5,904 nucleotides of DNA from NCBI GenBank assembly GCA_002436005.1, contig DIXG01000019.1, positions 40,787 through 46,690 of the forward strand. Reading direction: 5' to 3'. Shown here piece after piece: positions 1 through 5,887 of the stretch. The position numbers and the translations under genes are program-made. This stretch comes from Anaerolineaceae bacterium UBA6086 (GTDB lineage: Bacteria > Chloroflexota > Anaerolineae > Anaerolineales > Anaerolineaceae). Each line of letters opens with the position of its first letter. Positions within the stretch are counted from its first letter, which is position 1. The notes below the pieces were generated by a model that worked only from the letters and a program-made list of their open reading frames with translations, had not been told where the DNA came from and searched no databases.

Positions 1-1310
1 CCGCGCAGCATTTCCTGTTCGGCAATGTCCAGGTTGCCAAAGCCCTTCTGGCAACGGGTTGTGTCTAAGACAAGGGGACAAAATTGTGTAAAGAAACTTG
101 GGTTCCAGAGCAGCACGGTGTCTGCGCCCAGGTCACTTAAATGACCGAGTCCGGCTTCGGTGTAGGTTGCTGAAAAACCCGGCCAGAATTGGCTCTCTCG
201 GCTGAAAATGTTCTTCAGAAGCTGAGAGGGGACACCGGTGTCAATTGATATCCTGATGATTTCGCTGTCGAACTGGTTTTGCCATTCGTTGATCAGCGGC
301 CGGGCGGCTTCCAATCCACATTGATTGGCATATCCAGATGGCTCAAGCCCACCGTCTGCGCATCCCGTGGCATCCGCTTGTCCTTCCCGGATCAATGTAC
401 CGGCAAGGTAGTAATAAGGTTCATCGGAGACCAGTGCGTCGGGGTGATTGGGGGAGGAAAGCCACAGTGGTGGACCGCCAACTGGCGGAAAGGCTGACCA
501 GATTTGAGAGCAAGTGGATTGAATTTCACCCAGGTATTGCGAACTCAGGATATCCACATACCACTGGGGTTGGTCATCTGCCTCCCCATCTGGAGGGCCA
601 AAGTCACCCCATGGAATTACTCGCACCTGGGCAGTGTAGGCTTCAGTTGAATCGCCAAAGCTTGAATCTGCCCAAAAAGTGACCAGGCTGCCGTTTTGGC
701 CGGTGGCTGGGATGGGAACGGTGCACTGGTTGCCCTGGCAGCTGAATGGTTCTGCGCCAACGTAACCTTGAATATTGATAATTGATTCATTGGGCAGCGG
801 TTCAATCCCAATGAAATGCAGTTCTGGAACAGTCGTGCATTTGTTTTCCGGGGGAGTCAGTATACAGCCAGCAATTTCGATAAACACTTCTGGGGGTAGA
901 AGATCAACTTCAATCTGGCGTTCACCGGGGGTAACACTTGCCAAATGAAGGTAGAAACCCGGGCATTGTTCAGCCCTCGTGATCTGGTCTGAAAAAGAGC
1001 AGGCAGGGGTCTTCAGCCAGTCATTCATCACCTGGGTGCCGCAATAATACTCAACCTCACTTGCTTCAGGCAACCCCTCGTGTTCTACAAAAACCTGGCA
1101 AATCAATTGAGAATCGCTCCATGTGAGCAGCCACCACTCATAGGTGGTGTAGGATACAGTGATAACAGCTGTGCGTTCGGGGATGTCAGAAGGCAATCCA
1201 TAGGCTTTGGCGCGGTCCGTTTGAGAAAAAAGTAAACTGGCAATAACGCAACCCAAAATGATCACGGTGGATGCGATATACCAATTGTGCCTGAGCTTTA
1301 ATCTCAACAT
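1..1310 (-). CDS. Secreted Cys-rich protein with C-terminal SLT-like (lytic transglycosylase-type) domain, 3' end cut by window edge
   Basis: Reading leftwards from the ATG at 1310, the frame stays open for 436 codons to the window edge, so the C-terminus is missing. Residues 11-28 are a hydrophobic segment followed by an A-K-A site (34-36), which suggests a Sec signal peptide or an N-terminal anchor. The middle (about 40-240) is beta-rich in character and may hold Ig-like modules. Thirteen cysteines follow the signal, many closely spaced (71/90, 104/116, 149/158, 191/196, 317/331, 411/420), which fits disulfides outside the cell. Residues 356-395 resemble the SLT lysozyme fold: VPSQLLKNIFSRESQFWP, with E372 as the likely catalytic acid, then GLGHL where the family usually has GLxQL. 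The start has AAAGGG just upstream and lies 11 bases after the stop of the LCP gene, so the two are probably co-transcribed. By family it would cleave peptidoglycan glycan strands; whether it is active is uncertain. The SLT assignment comes from motif reading only. Confidence 0.8.
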   Translation of the reverse strand, partial: MLRLKLRHNWYIASTVIILGCVIASLLFSQTDRAKAYGLPSDIPERTAVITVSYTTYEWWLLTWSDSQLICQVFVEHEGLPEASEVEYYCGTQVMNDWLKTPACSFSDQITRAEQCPGFYLHLASVTPGERQIEVDLLPPEVFIEIAGCILTPPENKCTTVPELHFIGIEPLPNESIINIQGYVGAEPFSCQGNQCTVPIPATGQNGSLVTFWADSSFGDSTEAYTAQVRVIPWGDFGPPDGEADDQPQWYVDILSSQYLGEIQSTCSQIWSAFPPVGGPPLWLSSPNHPDALVSDEPYYYLAGTLIREGQADATGCADGGLEPSGYANQCGLEAARPLINEWQNQFDSEIIRISIDTGVPSQLLKNIFSRESQFWPGFSATYTEAGLGHLSDLGADTVLLWNPSFFTQFCPLVLDTTRCQKGFGNLDIAEQEMLR

Positions 1311-1321
1311 TATCCCTTTCT

Positions 1322-2539
1322 TTAGGGGTAACCCTCTGGCGGTATCGTTGGGGTTGGACTTGGCGTTTGTGTCACTGGCACAGGTGTTGCTGTGGCTCTG
1401 GGCGATAGCGTTGACTCGTAGGCAGCTGTCAACTGCGCTTCCAGTGTTTGCACCTGGTTGGTGAGCGGTTCTGGGGTCATGAGATGATCAATTGCCGCTT
1501 GAATCACTGTTCTAACGCCTGTCTGTTCTGGTAAGAATACCTGTGCCTGACTTTGATCCGGTATTTCCCACAAACGAATTTCATTCCATCCAATCATATA
1601 ATAACCGATTCGGTCCACATCTGCCAGTCTTAATGCCAGGGGAACATAGCTTAATAATTCCGTAAGTGAAATATCCGTTTTGACCCAACCCTGGTAACTG
1701 GCATACAGGACAGGCAGCTGCGCCAGATTACCGTTTTGGGCAAATTGCTTGAAGATGATCTGCATCAATTGCTGCTGGCGTCCCATGCGATCAATTTCAT
1801 CCATGTCCTGGCGATAGGATGCATAGCAAAGTGCCAGGGCGCCATCCATTGGCACAGTCCCAACGGGGATTCCGCCGCAAGCATCATGGATGGGTTCAAA
1901 TACAGTCACCTCAATTCCGTTGATGTCGTCCACCAGCCATTGGAAATCACCCGGATGTGCAAGCACAAATCTGCTGGGCAGGACGCCAAAGTTATAAGCC
2001 AGGGTGGTTCGCAGGGTTTCAACCCCGCCGAGTGCATAGGCAATGTTGAGCCGCTGCATCGTGTAGCCTGGGATGTAAACGTACAGGTCACCCGGGATGG
2101 ACACCAGGCTTGCCTTTGAAAAGCGTGGATGAATGAATAGCAAATGGATTGCCACAGTCCTGCCGATGAAGGGAGGTTCAGTATCTGAACCCAGCAGCAC
2201 CCACACAAGGACTTCATCAGAAATATCCAGGTCTTTCATGGGCGGCGGTACCTCAGTGGCAGATCGTATGCTTGGTGGGGGAAAATCCTCCCAGATATTC
2301 GGAAAGGTTACCTGAGGTGTTGCTGATGGTGTTGTCTCAGGCAGCGTTGTTCGAACCCCTTCTGGCGTTCCTGTGGGCTGTGTTGTTGGCGTTAGTGAAA
2401 TATTGGGGTGGGTATTTTCAGGCGTAGAGGATGATGGTAGATCCTGGCACCCTTGCAGTCCCCAACCTGTTAATAAAACTAACAGTAAAATCAACAAACC
2501 CAGTTTAAAATTTGGATTCTTTCTTTGCACATCATTCAT
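1322..2539 (-). CDS. LytR-CpsA-Psr (LCP) family protein, probable lipoprotein, with altered active-site motifs
   Basis: This 405-residue protein has an N-terminal hydrophobic segment (13-30) ending in L-Q-G-C31, a lipobox-like site (Q at -2 is atypical). A Thr/Pro/Ser-rich linker (32-100) follows, then an LCP domain (about 111-270), a further region to about 355, and a Thr/Pro-rich tail (379-405). LCP landmarks are LLGSD (115-119), SIPGD (147-151), INxAYALGG-like LNIAYALGG (164-172), LVDDINGIEV (202-211), and ALCYASYR (236-243) followed by RxxRQQQ (251-257). LCP proteins usually transfer undecaprenyl-linked glycopolymers to peptidoglycan or other cell-wall acceptors. Several usual phosphate- or metal-binding residues differ here: V129 for the Asp of R-S/T-D-T, G150 for the Arg of SIPRD, and S241 for the first Arg of YxRYR. 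The chosen ATG lies just after an extended -10 promoter and has only a weak GGGA Shine-Dalgarno sequence. The SLT-like gene follows closely. Family membership is well supported; transferase activity is not. Confidence 0.88.
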   Translation of the reverse strand: MNDVQRKNPNFKLGLLILLLVLLTGWGLQGCQDLPSSSTPENTHPNISLTPTTQPTGTPEGVRTTLPETTPSATPQVTFPNIWEDFPPPSIRSATEVPPPMKDLDISDEVLVWVLLGSDTEPPFIGRTVAIHLLFIHPRFSKASLVSIPGDLYVYIPGYTMQRLNIAYALGGVETLRTTLAYNFGVLPSRFVLAHPGDFQWLVDDINGIEVTVFEPIHDACGGIPVGTVPMDGALALCYASYRQDMDEIDRMGRQQQLMQIIFKQFAQNGNLAQLPVLYASYQGWVKTDISLTELLSYVPLALRLADVDRIGYYMIGWNEIRLWEIPDQSQAQVFLPEQTGVRTVIQAAIDHLMTPEPLTNQVQTLEAQLTAAYESTLSPRATATPVPVTQTPSPTPTIPPEGYP

Positions 2540-2555
2540 ATGATCCCAGAACTTG

Positions 2556-2564
2556 ATTATAGCA
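2556..2564 (-). promoter_or_regulatory. Extended -10 promoter of the LCP/SLT-like operon
   Basis: On the minus strand this reads TGCTATAAT, a perfect extended -10 element. No good -35 hexamer is found at normal spacing (CAGTGA at 17 bp), as is common for extended -10 promoters. The predicted transcription start near 2549 lies only about 10 bases before the ATG at 2539, so the leader would be very short. The position directly upstream of the LCP gene supports the call. Confidence 0.55.
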
Positions 2565-2581
2565 TGAATCGATCTGATTCA
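2565..2581. promoter_or_regulatory. Inverted repeat abutting the LCP promoter, possible operator
   Basis: TGAATC and GATTCA form a perfect 6-bp inverted repeat around a 5-base spacer (gatct). It lies between the -35 position and the extended -10 of the leftward promoter, where a bound protein could affect RNA polymerase. No regulator is known from the window. A chance match in AT-rich DNA is quite possible. Confidence 0.25.
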
Positions 2582-2655
2582 CTGCGAAATTAAATTTAGA
2601 ATGAATAAAAATCTATCTTGAACACATACTAAATTTGATCAGGCTGAATTAATGG

Positions 2656-2678
2656 GCTGTGGATGGCACACAGCATCC
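2656..2678. other. Compact overlapping hairpins in the divergent intergenic region
   Basis: GCTGTG (2656-2661) can pair with CACAGC (2669-2674) across a 7-base loop. Part of that loop, GATG (2662-2665), can pair with CATC (2674-2677) just downstream. The two stems could alternate or form a small H-type pseudoknot. The element lies about 110-130 bases upstream of the promoter called for the rightward gene, outside its predicted transcript, so it is not obviously a riboswitch. The rest of the 2540-2830 interval shows only AT-rich promoter DNA and no convincing small gene. Confidence 0.15.
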
Positions 2679-2761
2679 TTCATTGGCATTTGAAAGCACA
2701 GGAGGGGTCAATCATCACGATCCTCAAAAGGTCCGTCTTCCGTTGGCTGTCATGAGGTGAT

Positions 2762-2790
2762 TTCTAAATCCAATTTTTCTGATTTATAAT
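2762..2790 (+). promoter_or_regulatory. Probable promoter of the four-repeat membrane protein gene
   Basis: A perfect TATAAT (2785-2790) lies in AT-rich DNA, with a weak -35-like TTCTAA (2762-2767) at 17-bp spacing. The expected transcription start near 2797 gives a leader of about 34 bases. That leader contains the AAAGGCGG ribosome binding site (2819-2826) of the gene starting at 2831. Confidence 0.45.
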
Positions 2791-2830
2791 TAAATAAATT
2801 CCAGGATGTAAAAAATTGAAAGGCGGAACG

Positions 2831-3472
2831 ATGAAAAAAATCAATACCAAATTAATGTTACCGATTGTGGGCGGCATTTTATTGATCGCAACAGGGGTGA
2901 TCTTCTTGTTAAACAATTTGGGGGTGTTTCAAATTCGCTGGGAGATATTGATTGGTCCTTTGTTTGCGCTGGGTGGGCTGGTTTTCCTGCTTGTCTTCAT
3001 CATCAACACCAATGATTGGTGGGCATTGATCCCTGGTTTTGTTTTGATCGGGATTGGCACGATCATTTTCATGGGTCAGAGTTTTTCACCTGTGCTGGAT
3101 CGTGTGGGTGGCACCATATTTCTTACATTTTTAGGCTTACCGTTCTTATTGATCTTTTTCACACATCCTGAGGATTGGTGGGCTTTGATCCCCGGTGGAG
3201 TCCTGCTCACTATAGCAGCGGTTAATCTGGTTTCCCTTCTATCAAAGTGGTCCGGTGCCATCTTCTTTTTTGGACTGGCGATCACTTTTGGGCTCATTTA
3301 CGTTTTGCCAAAGCCTGCAGGCAGGCTGAAATGGGCACTTTATCCGGCAGGTATTTTGTTTGTCGTTGGCATTCTGGAGCTATTTGACCTGGCTAATGTG
3401 ATGAGGTATGTCCTTCCGCTGGCTCTGCTGGTCGGCGGCGGGTATGTGCTTTATCGAGCACTGCGCCGATAA
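2831..3472 (+). CDS. Polytopic membrane protein of four two-helix repeats (LiaF/DUF5668-like membrane region)
   Basis: The 213-residue product is nearly all hydrophobic, with about eight predicted membrane segments, and no enzymatic motif is visible. It is built from repeats of about 51-55 residues: 14-68, 69-121, 122-172 and a shorter 173-213. Each opens with a Gly/Ala-led helix (GGILLIATG, GFVLIGIG, GGVLLTIAA, AGILFVVG). The first three end in related Trp/Pro turns (NDWWALIP, EDWWALIP, LKWALYP). The first unit, with its GGILLIATGVIFLLNNLGVF stretch, resembles the small membrane region seen in LiaI/LiaF-like and DUF5668 proteins, which are often tied to envelope stress sensing. That link is a family impression, not proof. 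ATG 2831 is preferred over an in-frame TTG at 2816 because AAAGGCGG (2819-2826) is a good ribosome binding site for the ATG and lies inside the longer version. The gene stands alone, divergent from the LCP operon and convergent with rph. Confidence 0.8.
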   Translation: MKKINTKLMLPIVGGILLIATGVIFLLNNLGVFQIRWEILIGPLFALGGLVFLLVFIINTNDWWALIPGFVLIGIGTIIFMGQSFSPVLDRVGGTIFLTFLGLPFLLIFFTHPEDWWALIPGGVLLTIAAVNLVSLLSKWSGAIFFFGLAITFGLIYVLPKPAGRLKWALYPAGILFVVGILELFDLANVMRYVLPLALLVGGGYVLYRALRR

Positions 3473-3545
3473 CTGAAACAGGTGATAAGCAAATTACTCC
3501 GCAGTCCCTTTGGATACAGGGCGGTTAAGTATGGCAGGTTAATGT

Positions 3546-4277
3546 TTAGATGGATTGCATAAAATTGGATTGTCGTGACAGAATCTCTTTGATCCCTTTT
3601 TCTGCAAGAGCAAGCATCTGATCAAGTGCATCCCGCGAAAAGGGTTCGTTTTCTGCAGTGCCCTGCACTTCGATGAACTGCCCGTCTGCGGTCATCACCA
3701 CGTTGAGGTCCACCTCTGCCTGGTTGTCTTCAGCATAATTGAGGTCCAGAACGGGCTGGTTTTTTACAATGCCCACGCTCACTGCCGCGATTGGAATTTT
3801 CAGCGCATCAGGCGCAAGTGTGCCAGCCTTGATCAAAGGGTGGAGGGCGAGCCACAGCGCCAGAAAGCCCCCGGTGACGGAAGCGACCCGTGTGCCCCCA
3901 TCTGCCTGGATGACGTCACAATCGAGCAGGAGCGTTCTTTCGCCGATTTTTTCCAGGTCCACCGCCATGCGCAAAGATCGGCCTATCAGACGGCGAATTT
4001 CTTGGGTGCGGCCTTTGAGCCCCTGGGTCTCCCGGGGCGTGCGCGTGTGCGTGCTGCGCGGCAGGAGGGCGTATTCTGCGGTCATCCATCCCTGGCCTCT
4101 GCCTGCCAGCCAGGAAGGCACTCCATCCTGAATGGTGAGGTTGCACAGCACGCGCGTGTTTCCCCAATTGACCATCACCGAGCCCTCGGGGTAGGCAACA
4201 TAATGAGGTTCAAAGCTAATCAGACGCAGTTCATCAAATTTACGTCCATCTGGACGGGAGAAGTCAGATTGTGTCAT
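3546..4277 (-). CDS. rph: Ribonuclease PH
   Basis: The 243-residue product is a phosphate-dependent 3'-5' exoribonuclease that trims the 3' ends of tRNA precursors and releases nucleoside diphosphates. It acts in the cytoplasm as a ring-shaped hexamer. The whole length matches the family: RPDGRKFDELR (8-18), EGSVMVNWGNTRVLC (31-45), GWMTAEYALLPRST (63-76), GRTQEIRRLIGRSLR (89-103), and DCDVIQADGGTR (119-130). The C-terminal DLNYAEDNQAEVD block (178-190) contains D178 and D184, the expected catalytic or metal-site aspartates. Length is normal and no residue appears missing. The start is fixed by the family N-terminus, which begins a few residues before RPDGR. A TATAAT box ends six bases before this ATG, so the mRNA may be leaderless. 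It lies convergent to the membrane protein gene, with 73 bases between the two stops and no strong terminator. Confidence 0.97.
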   Translation of the reverse strand: MTQSDFSRPDGRKFDELRLISFEPHYVAYPEGSVMVNWGNTRVLCNLTIQDGVPSWLAGRGQGWMTAEYALLPRSTHTRTPRETQGLKGRTQEIRRLIGRSLRMAVDLEKIGERTLLLDCDVIQADGGTRVASVTGGFLALWLALHPLIKAGTLAPDALKIPIAAVSVGIVKNQPVLDLNYAEDNQAEVDLNVVMTADGQFIEVQGTAENEPFSRDALDQMLALAEKGIKEILSRQSNFMQSI

Positions 4278-4283
4278 AGCCTT

Positions 4284-4289
4284 ATTATA
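4284..4289 (-). promoter_or_regulatory. -10 box directly upstream of rph, suggesting a leaderless transcript
   Basis: The minus strand reads TATAAT, AAGGCT, ATG. With the usual distance from a -10 box, transcription would start at or within a base or two of the A of the rph start codon (4277). No clear -35 hexamer is seen at 16-18 bp. The AAGG between box and start is too close to the ATG for a standard Shine-Dalgarno. A promoter further upstream cannot be excluded. Confidence 0.45.
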
Positions 4290-4453
4290 ACCACGAAAGT
4301 GAATTCTTTTGGTTGCCGGGAAATTGGTTTCCTGCTGTATTAATTACCGCACGTTCTTGATCTTATTATCAGTAATCATGTGGCATAAATATAATTACAC
4401 CAAGGAATTTTTAGCCGATTTAACACAAAGCCCTTGAAATGCCGTTTGAAGTT

Positions 4454-5818
4454 TTACTTCACATACTCCTGGATGGCTTCGATCAGGTCTTTTTGGCTTG
4501 GAATCAGCGAAGAAAATCGCAAATCGCCGTTGATCAGGATGCAGGGCAGGTTTTTGATACCCATTTTCATCATGCGGGCGATATTTTCCGGTTTGGTGTT
4601 CTTATATTCCACCATTTCCACCCTGTCGCCCAACGTGTCTGATGCCCGCTTGGCTGCATCTTTCATGTAACCGCAGGCTGCGCAGGTGGCCGAATCGATG
4701 GTAAATACTTCCATCAGCGGCACTGCCCGGCTGGCATAATCTGGAAGTTGGATGCTATCCAGATCAATGGTTGATGCTTCGTAATGCGAGAGGATCAGGC
4801 GCGTGTTTTTCGGGTCACGTATGGCTTCAACCACCGCAATCACATTTTCAACCGGGGTGTCATAAGGCATATCGCAACCGGGAGAAAGGATCAGGTTCTG
4901 ATGGTCTTCGAGGCTGTCCAAGAGGTCGATCACATATTTCATATTATCCTGCTGATTGCCCAGCAGCATGCGCGTGGTGAGGGGGATGTTGCCTTCAAGG
5001 ACAATCTGGTAGCGGTCGGTGATGGGCTTTGCCGCTGGCATGTCGATGTTTTCGTCCACAGCGATGCTGTCTGGCCCGGTTTGGCACATGACTTCGATAT
5101 TCTTGGTGGCATCGCCACACACAAAGAAAGATGAGAACGCACCCTTTTGGCGGATGAAATCAAAGGTTGATTTGAAGGGTTCTGAAAGGAAGGAGTTGAA
5201 GGTCTTGGGTGAAACCTGGGAGGTCACAGGGTCCACCACAGCGATCACATCCATGCCTGCTTCAATGTAGAGTGAAGCCATTCGCTGTGCGACAAGGGCA
5301 CTGTAGGCCATTAAGCGCTGAACATAATCGGGGTCATCCATCGTATCGAGGAAGATATCCGTGCCGCGCAGATGTGATGCAAGGGTGAAGGGCCCTGTGA
5401 TCAAGCCATAAAGCGCGGTATGCTGACCGACCTCAGCCTTCATTTTGCGCATTACATCCAGGATCATGGGCAGGCGTCCTTCGTGCGGTTCGGGCAGGTG
5501 ATCGGGGATGGTTGATTGTCCAGCGAGGGGGTGGCTTGCTACGGAGGGCGGTGCATCCTCTGCCCAGGCGAGTTCGCATCCCAGGATTTCTGCTTCCACC
5601 TGGAGGTCGAAAAGCACCGGCTGGCCATCGGGATCATACAGTCGGTTTACCTCCAGCAGGGATTCGAGCAGTTGCTCGCCATTCATCAATACATCGCGGG
5701 CAGTGTACCCTTTTAATTTGCCGGCATGTACACCTGCGAACGGGACCCAGGGGATGCCCTTGGTTTTCTTATGCTGCAGGGTGTCGAGTAAACGTGTTTT
5801 TCCTTGAGAAGATTTCAT
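4454..5818 (-). CDS. MtaA/UroD-superfamily methyltransferase-like protein fused to a C-terminal thioredoxin-like domain
   Basis: The 454-residue product has a UroD/MtaA-type barrel at about 1-365 and a thioredoxin-like domain at about 368-454. Barrel landmarks are PFAGVHAGKLKGY (27-38), DLQVEAEILGCEL (71-83), ITGPFTLASHLRG (140-152), VVDPVTS (194-200), FFVCGDATKN (231-240), VDENID (254-259) and SPGCDMPYDTP (312-322). MtaA-type corrinoid methyltransferases bind zinc through His-x-Cys and a later Cys. Here C234 and C315 fit, but the His position holds F232. The Arg motif typical of true uroporphyrinogen decarboxylase near the N-terminus is absent, so a haem role is unlikely. The C-terminal domain has C379-A-A-C382 and a probable cis-Pro at P425, followed by a further Cys (C426), as in redox-active thioredoxin folds. 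ATG 5818 has AAAGGG six bases upstream and follows a strong promoter; a longer TTG start at 5887 would lie inside the -35 box. The substrate is unknown, and no corrinoid protein gene is visible next to it. Confidence 0.85.
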   Translation of the reverse strand: MKSSQGKTRLLDTLQHKKTKGIPWVPFAGVHAGKLKGYTARDVLMNGEQLLESLLEVNRLYDPDGQPVLFDLQVEAEILGCELAWAEDAPPSVASHPLAGQSTIPDHLPEPHEGRLPMILDVMRKMKAEVGQHTALYGLITGPFTLASHLRGTDIFLDTMDDPDYVQRLMAYSALVAQRMASLYIEAGMDVIAVVDPVTSQVSPKTFNSFLSEPFKSTFDFIRQKGAFSSFFVCGDATKNIEVMCQTGPDSIAVDENIDMPAAKPITDRYQIVLEGNIPLTTRMLLGNQQDNMKYVIDLLDSLEDHQNLILSPGCDMPYDTPVENVIAVVEAIRDPKNTRLILSHYEASTIDLDSIQLPDYASRAVPLMEVFTIDSATCAACGYMKDAAKRASDTLGDRVEMVEYKNTKPENIARMMKMGIKNLPCILINGDLRFSSLIPSQKDLIEAIQEYVK

Positions 5819-5858
5819 GATTCGCCCTTTGTGATCCTGGTTAGCTATTGACCTAAAG

Positions 5859-5887
5859 ATTATACACAATCCTGACAACGTTGTCAA
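5859..5887 (-). promoter_or_regulatory. Consensus sigma-70-type promoter of the UroD-thioredoxin fusion gene
   Basis: On the minus strand a perfect TTGACA (5887-5882) and a perfect TATAAT (5864-5859) are separated by exactly 17 bases. The predicted start near 5852 gives a leader of about 34 bases carrying the AAAGGG ribosome binding site (5830-5825). Such a strong promoter normally needs repression, and a palindrome overlaps its -35 box. Confidence 0.85.
5873..5886. promoter_or_regulatory. Perfect 14-bp palindromic operator, LacI-family style, over the -35 box
   Basis: TGACAACGTTGTCA is a perfect palindrome with a central CG. This is the form typical of LacI/GalR-family operators. It covers five of the six -35 bases and the adjacent spacer, so a bound dimer would block RNA polymerase. 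The regulator is not encoded in the window. The palindrome is certain; the family assignment is inferred from its form. Confidence 0.7.

Noticed and set aside
279..682. Two overlapping plus-strand open frames (279-497 and 338-682)
   Set aside because: They lie opposite the 436-codon minus-strand SLT-like gene, show no family features, and lack good ribosome binding sites.
2816..2830. Longer reading of the membrane protein from a TTG at 2816
   Set aside because: The extra codons contain the AAAGGCGG ribosome binding site that serves ATG 2831.
3499..3524. Hairpin between the convergent genes (CCG, bulge, CCCT paired with AGGG, CGG) as a shared terminator
   Set aside because: The stem is short and bulged and no T-run follows on either strand.
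4319..4332. Small inverted repeat GGAAA-ttgg-TTTCC upstream of rph
   Set aside because: Five mostly AT pairs, about 30 bases upstream of the -10 box; not distinguishable from chance.
3739..4343. Plus-strand open frames opposite rph
   Set aside because: They are antisense shadows of a strongly conserved RNase PH gene in GC-richer DNA.
4447..4461. Hairpin TGAAGT-ttt-ACTTCA spanning the stop codon of the UroD-thioredoxin gene as a terminator
   Set aside because: It is only six AT-rich pairs with a three-base loop, and no U-run follows in the direction of transcription.
4454..5818. Annotation as hemE (uroporphyrinogen III decarboxylase)
   Set aside because: The N-terminal Arg-containing substrate motif of HemE is missing, while MtaA-like Cys motifs and a thioredoxin-like extension are present.
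5819..5887. Longer reading of the UroD-thioredoxin gene from a TTG at 5887 (23 extra residues)
   Set aside because: The TTG is part of the -35 hexamer, so it would precede the transcript start; ATG 5818 has a well-spaced AAAGGG.
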